From Phytophthora colocasiae (lineage: Eukaryota; Oomycota; Peronosporomycetes; Peronosporales; Peronosporaceae): DNA of 64,000 nucleotides. The position numbers and the translations under genes are program-made. The DNA is taken from the NCBI GenBank assembly GCA_018806915.1, contig JAGKQI010000105.1:1116001-1180000 (forward strand). The letters are read 5' to 3'. Of this stretch, positions 56,001 through 62,000 are shown piece by piece (positions within the stretch are counted from its first letter, which is position 1; the number at the start of each line of letters is the position of its first letter). The notes under the pieces are model-generated. The model had not been told where the DNA came from. It did no database searches and saw only the letters and a program-made list of their open reading frames with translations.

Positions 56001-59000
56001 TTTCTGCCTCCACGAATTGCCATGGAAGAAGTCGTCGACGCCTTGACGCTGATAGACCCATCGCCTGACACACTCATGTGGGAAGCTGTATTATTTGTTC
56101 CCGTAAGCATTGCATCACCGCCGCCAGATTTCAATGTTAAGCTTCCGCCAACACCGGTGGCTGCAGAAGCTGTCCCACTAGCGATCTCAATGTTTCCTCC
56201 TTGTGTAAATCCTGTTCCTGATGCAAGAATAATGTTACCTCCATTCAGAGTAGAGCTCGCACCGACCATCATTCTGAGTGATCCAGTGGAGTTACTAACG
56301 CTTGAGCCAGTCTGAAGTGTGACATCCCCACTAGCTCCCGCAGTTGCAACACCACTACCAAGAACCACTTCACCGCTTGAGGAAGAGCTAGCGGATACGA
56401 CAGTCAAGCTACCGCTAGCAGCACCCGATCCGGTGGTAAGTTGAATCGAACCGCCGTTACTCAGGGAAGCAGTAGATGAGCCGCTTTCTATCGCGACATC
56501 ACCTGCAACCACGCTACTAGATGATCCAGTAATTGATACAACGCCTCCTGCAGTGAAGCCGCTGCCAGCACTCAGATTGAGGTTGCCACTCTTCTTATAT
56601 GTCGAGCTTCCAGACGATATCTTCACATTACCCGATGACCCACTACTGTCAGAAGTTCGAAGATGCAGCAAACCACTGTCGCCATCTCCTCCAGCATTGC
56701 CTGATTGCACGATAATTTCACCACTAACTACTTTACCAGTGCCTGACGATACCATCACAGATCCGCCCACGGCAGAAAAATTCCCACCGCCAGTAAGTCG
56801 AACTGCACCACTATTGTCAAGTGCCCCGTTGCCTCCTTGAATGTCAATAGAACCTGCCTTTCCCGTTGATACAGATCCAGTGAATAAATGAATATGACTA
56901 GATGAAGCTCGAGCAGAACCAGTACTAATCATAACAGGTCCACTGCTGGCCTTGCTGTCCGCTGACTGAATCAATACCCCGCCGCTGTCAGCACTTTCGC
57001 TTGCACCTGAAACGAGAGAGATTATTCCTCCATTTAGGGTCATTCCATCCCCAGAAGTAAAAGACAACGCCCCTCCAGTTTGGCCAGTACCAGCACTAAC
57101 AGAAACGTCGCCCCCGATTGCAGATTTCGACCCACCAGCACTGAGTATCACATCGCCACCATTACCAGTACCGAGTGCGCCAGTAGTGCTTCCTGCAGAT
57201 AATTCCAGCAGAGCGCCCTTCGTTTCAGAAGATAACCCAGCAGCAACTGCGATGTTTCCACCAGAAATTCCTGAAGTCCCGGTCTTAATCTCTACATGAC
57301 CAGCAGAGCCTTGTTGTGAGTTTCCGGTAGAAATACCAACATATCCTGTAGACGCAATCGGATTGGTACTTGCATCGGCTGTCAATACAGAGACAGATCC
57401 TGACAATTCAGGGCCGACCCCCGTGTTAACTCGAATTGAACCCCCAGTCCCTGAAGCCGCTTCTCCAGCAGCCAAAGAGATGCTACCACTGCTCATACCG
57501 AGACGAACCTCGAGGTTGCCCCCAACACCAGAACTACTGCTTCCAGTACTCAGAGTAATTGAACCAGGGACGCCAGTATTGGCCATCCCTGTCGACATTG
57601 AAATCGACCCGGACACTCCAGTATTGGTGTCACCCGAGCTGATAGCCACATTTCCCGTAGTGCCAGGAGACACACCTGAAGATACGGCAATGGACCCCGA
57701 TTTTACTTTTCCTTGTCCACTCACAATTTCAACAAGCCCACTGCTTCCATCAATAGGGGCGTCCTGCGTTTGCAGTATGACATCACCACTAGACGAAATC
57801 GCATTCGCGCCACTGACAATATTTACGGCGCCACCTGACGCAGTAACAGCTTCACCACCTTGAAGAGAAACGGTTCCGCCAACGTCCATAGTGAAAGAAC
57901 CCCCGTAGCTTTTTCCACCCACGACTTCAACAGAACCACCACGACCACCACCAGCTTCGTCATCTCCGAGGCCAACACCGCCAACGACAGTGACACTGCC
58001 ACCAATGGCACTCTTGGTCTGAAGTGCATCTCCACCAGTAATGCTGACTGCCTGGCCATTGCCAGCGCTTGCCTTCCCTGCAGCAACTTGGATACCTGTA
58101 TTATCCGACACCGCACCGAGACCAGTACTAAGAACGATTGCTCCGACCGAGCTGGTAGCCGAATCACCAGTTTTCAAAGATATTTGGCCAGATGATCCGT
58201 CGTCTTTTGCAGAATCTGGGGTTGCTAAGGAGAGTTGGCCACTGGAAGTAGCCGAATTGTATCCGGTTAGAATGATAACCTTACCACCGCTAGCTTTCGA
58301 TGAAGTTGTTGAGCCAGCAGTGAGGGAGACGTCCCCACCGGCCGAGTTGGACCCCTTACCAACCGCAACGTTGATCGAGCCTGCTTTCCCACTCTTAACA
58401 GCACCTGTCTGAAAACTAATACTTCCGGATCCACCAAGGCTGGTGGAGGCACCTGTGTGGAGTTCAATTGCACCTGACAAACTAGGTGCATTGGCCGTAT
58501 CGATAGAGATGTCGCCACTGGATGATACTACTGAGCCACCAGAAAGGATCGAGATTGCTCCGCCAGAGGATGCCGTAGCGGCCCCACCAGTAATAGCAAT
58601 TCCTCCTCCTTCATCCTGTCTGTTTGCGCCAGCAGATGACCCAGCCTCGATTTCTACATCACCGCCGTTACCACCATCTTTGTCATCAGTAGAGCTTCCA
58701 CGACCGCCAGCAAGGCGGATACGTCCTCCTTGGGAACGAGCAGCCGAAGCGTCTCCTCCTGACAGCTGGATCGCGCCACCATCACCAGCAGAACCAAGAC
58801 CGACAGCAACTGTAATGTTGCCACCGCCGCCGCCCTTAGCATCACCAGTGTGAATTGATACATTTCCAGAGCCTGGAAAATCAGTAGAGCCTCCAGTTCG
58901 GATCACCACAGAGCCAGAGTACCCTTCCTTTCCTGCTTCAACTGTCGACAATACGACACTTCCGCTGGACGACGTGCTGCTCTTACCAGACTGGATCGCA

Positions 59001-62000
59001 ACACTGCCCCCACCATCAGCATGATTGGTCGCTCCAGCAGTAATATCCACACTTCCTCCCTGACGACCAGCACCGGACCCTACAGTGAGTTGGATATCCC
59101 CGCCAGCCCCGTGTTCTGATGTACCAGAGCTTAGTGCCACGACACCAGAAGACTCGCCGCGAGAATAACCCGAGTGCATACTCACGGTACCACTGCCACT
59201 GTTACTGCCACTACGACCAGAACTAATGTCAATATCGCCGCTGGAGCCTGGAGAGGAAATGCCAGTAACAACGGTGACGGATCCACCTTTGGCGGCAGAA
59301 GTACTTCCTGCCGTAAGGTAGACATTTGATGCACCTTCGAGGCTGGAGCCACCTTGAACAGTTATATCTCCACTATTCCCCCTTGCCGCAGAGCCGGAAT
59401 TCATGGTGATAGACCCACTAGCACCATTGGTCGTTGCACCCGTGCTGACGCTGACGTTTCCCGACAATTTGTCAACAGAATCGCCCGAGGATATTTTCAC
59501 ATCACCGCTCGAAGAAGAGACGCCATTTCCGGTTACAATCGCCACGGACCCCCCTGTTGCAACGGTACTTGTACCGCTTTGCAAGCGAATAGATCCACCA
59601 ATGTCTGTCGAACTTTTGCCACTTGCGTCACCACCAGTCAGAATGACATCACCACCATCACCACCGTCCTTGCTGTCAGAGCTCAAACCACTACCTGCAG
59701 CCAATGAAACTTTTCCACCAACAGACGCCGGGCTGGTGGTATCCCCAGCTCGCGCAGTTATGTCTCCTCCAAGTTTACCGACGCCGACACCAACAGAAAG
59801 CAGGATGCTTCCACCGTGACCGCCCGTTGCGCTTCCAGTTATCAGAGAAATGACGCCAGAGTCCCCCTTCGCCGAAGTACCTGAAGAAACGGTGATGGAT
59901 CCACTAGCTCCAGATGTCCCGGAGTTGTCAGTATTTACAGTAATGCTACCACTGTCAAACTTTGTGCTGGAGCCTGAAGTAAGTATAACATTGCCGCCAG
60001 GTTGGCCGACTGCAGATGTAGATCCCGCCTTCAGCTTTAGATCACCACCAGCTTTTCCAGCACTATTGCCAAGAGAGACGTCGACACTACCGCTGTTTCC
60101 CTTGTCAGAATCGCCCGTTCGAACGATGTAGCTGCCTGAATCACCATCCCTACTAGAACCAGTTCGAATCTTGATTGACCCACTAACACCGTAGAACCCT
60201 GAATCCGAAGTAAAAATCTCGATATCTCCACTGGAATAAAACTGAGGCACACCGGAAATAATACTGACTGTGCCGCCACTTCCTTTGTGTGCTGAGCCAC
60301 CTTGGACCGTAACAGCTCCGCCTAATTATACACAAATAAGTTAAATGAATGCATCCAATAGTACGTTGGCCTAGGTCGAACCTACCGATATCGCCGCCAG
60401 CTTGTCCTTGAGCATCGCCGCCAGCAATATTGACAGGGCCTCCTTTTCCGCCCCATGCGGGATTGCGATTAGTTCCACCACCACCAGTGATATCCACTTT
60501 ACCACCAGTTGATTTCATATCGGCCATATCCCCAGCATTAATAATTACATTTCCGCCACTACCTGTACTGCCGCTTCCAACATTCAAAGCGATATCACCC
60601 GCTGGCCCGGGTCTAGCATCCCCGGTTCCTAAAAGTAGTGGCCCGCTTACACCGCTAGCAGCATATCCAGTTTGCACCTTAAACGTTCCAGATACACCTT
60701 TTTTGCCAGAGTCGGGGGTCCAGAGCGTTATATCACCACTGCTGGAAGCCGTGCCCGTGCCAGAAAATAGCTCAATACCACCACCAGTGGAGACTTTACT
60801 TGCCCCTCCTTCTACGTGAATCATTCCTCCGATATCTTTCTCGGCTTTTCCACCCATGCCTTCACCTCCACGAATTTGAACAACGCCACCGTCGCCGCCA
60901 TTGCCCAGATTTGGGTTTGTGCCAGAGCCTGCTTGAAGCGTAATCCCTCCTCCAACTTGGGAGACCGCTGTGTAACAAACACATCGAATGAAGGTTAGCA
61001 GCATGACTACAAACAATAGAATAAGCCAAGTACGTACCGGAAGTATCACCGGCGGTTAAGTTAACATCACCACCGTTGCCAGTATCCCCGACTCCAACAG
61101 ACACGATAACATTTCCGCCATGACCAGATTTCGCGAATCCCGTGACAAAAGCCATCGCACCGCTGTCAGTAGACGAGCTTTTGCCGGTGGTGAATGTTAA
61201 CGACCCAGTCCCGCCATCTTGGCCACTGTTTGGCGTCTGGACCAAAAAGTCACCTGACGTGGATTTTACAGAACCACCGGTCGTAAGGGCAATCGAGCCT
61301 CCAGTTTGTCTGTGGAGGGCAAGTCCGGCGCTAATAGTCACGTCTCCTCCCGGATTCTCGGTGTTGTTACCAACAGAAAGAGATATGTACCCGCCCTTGC
61401 CTTTAAGAGCTTGCCCACTATACAAACTGATCTCACCGCTGTCCCCAGCAGTAGTGTCACCAGTGCTGACAATAGCGGAACCACTTGTACCCTTCGTTCC
61501 TGAAGAAGCAGTGGCGATAGTTACAGCACCACTGGATGTTGCCGAACTATAGCCAGTATCAAGGCGGATACCTCCGCCTCGTCCTTTGCTGGCATAACCA
61601 CCCTCCAGAGATATACCCCCACCACTGTTGAGTACAGTACTTCCGCCTTGCGAAGCTCCACCAGTTACCTTCACGACACCACCGTTACCCCCATTGGTGA
61701 AGGAAGGACTAGTTCCCTCACCAGCCTGGATGGCAACTGTTCCTCCAGTTTTGCCAGCATCAGCCGTCGTGCCAGCGGTCAACTGAACCTGACCACCATC
61801 CATCTTCGTCCCGGTGCCAACCGTAGCGATAATATCACCTCCATGACCGAGCCTCGCAGATCCAGTCGAAAGCACGAGAGCGCCCGAGTCTGTCGCCGTC
61901 GCCGTTCCTGTTTGAACTTTTACACCCCCACTTCCACCGGCCACACCAGCGTTCGGGGTATTCACTGTGATATCACCACTTGAAGTTGCTTGACTTGCAC

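Noticed and set aside
41330..60250. A gene start near 60250
   Set aside because: The codon there is GTG inside the coil SIISGVPQFYSSGD; the frame continues upstream to a splice acceptor at 60321.
60968..61049. Hydrophobic leader-like peptide (WLILLFVVMLLTFIRC) that could pass for a signal peptide starting a new gene
   Set aside because: It is translation of intron 1, heads from a GTG and not an ATG, and its ends coincide with good donor and acceptor sites. Splicing restores the coil pattern exactly.
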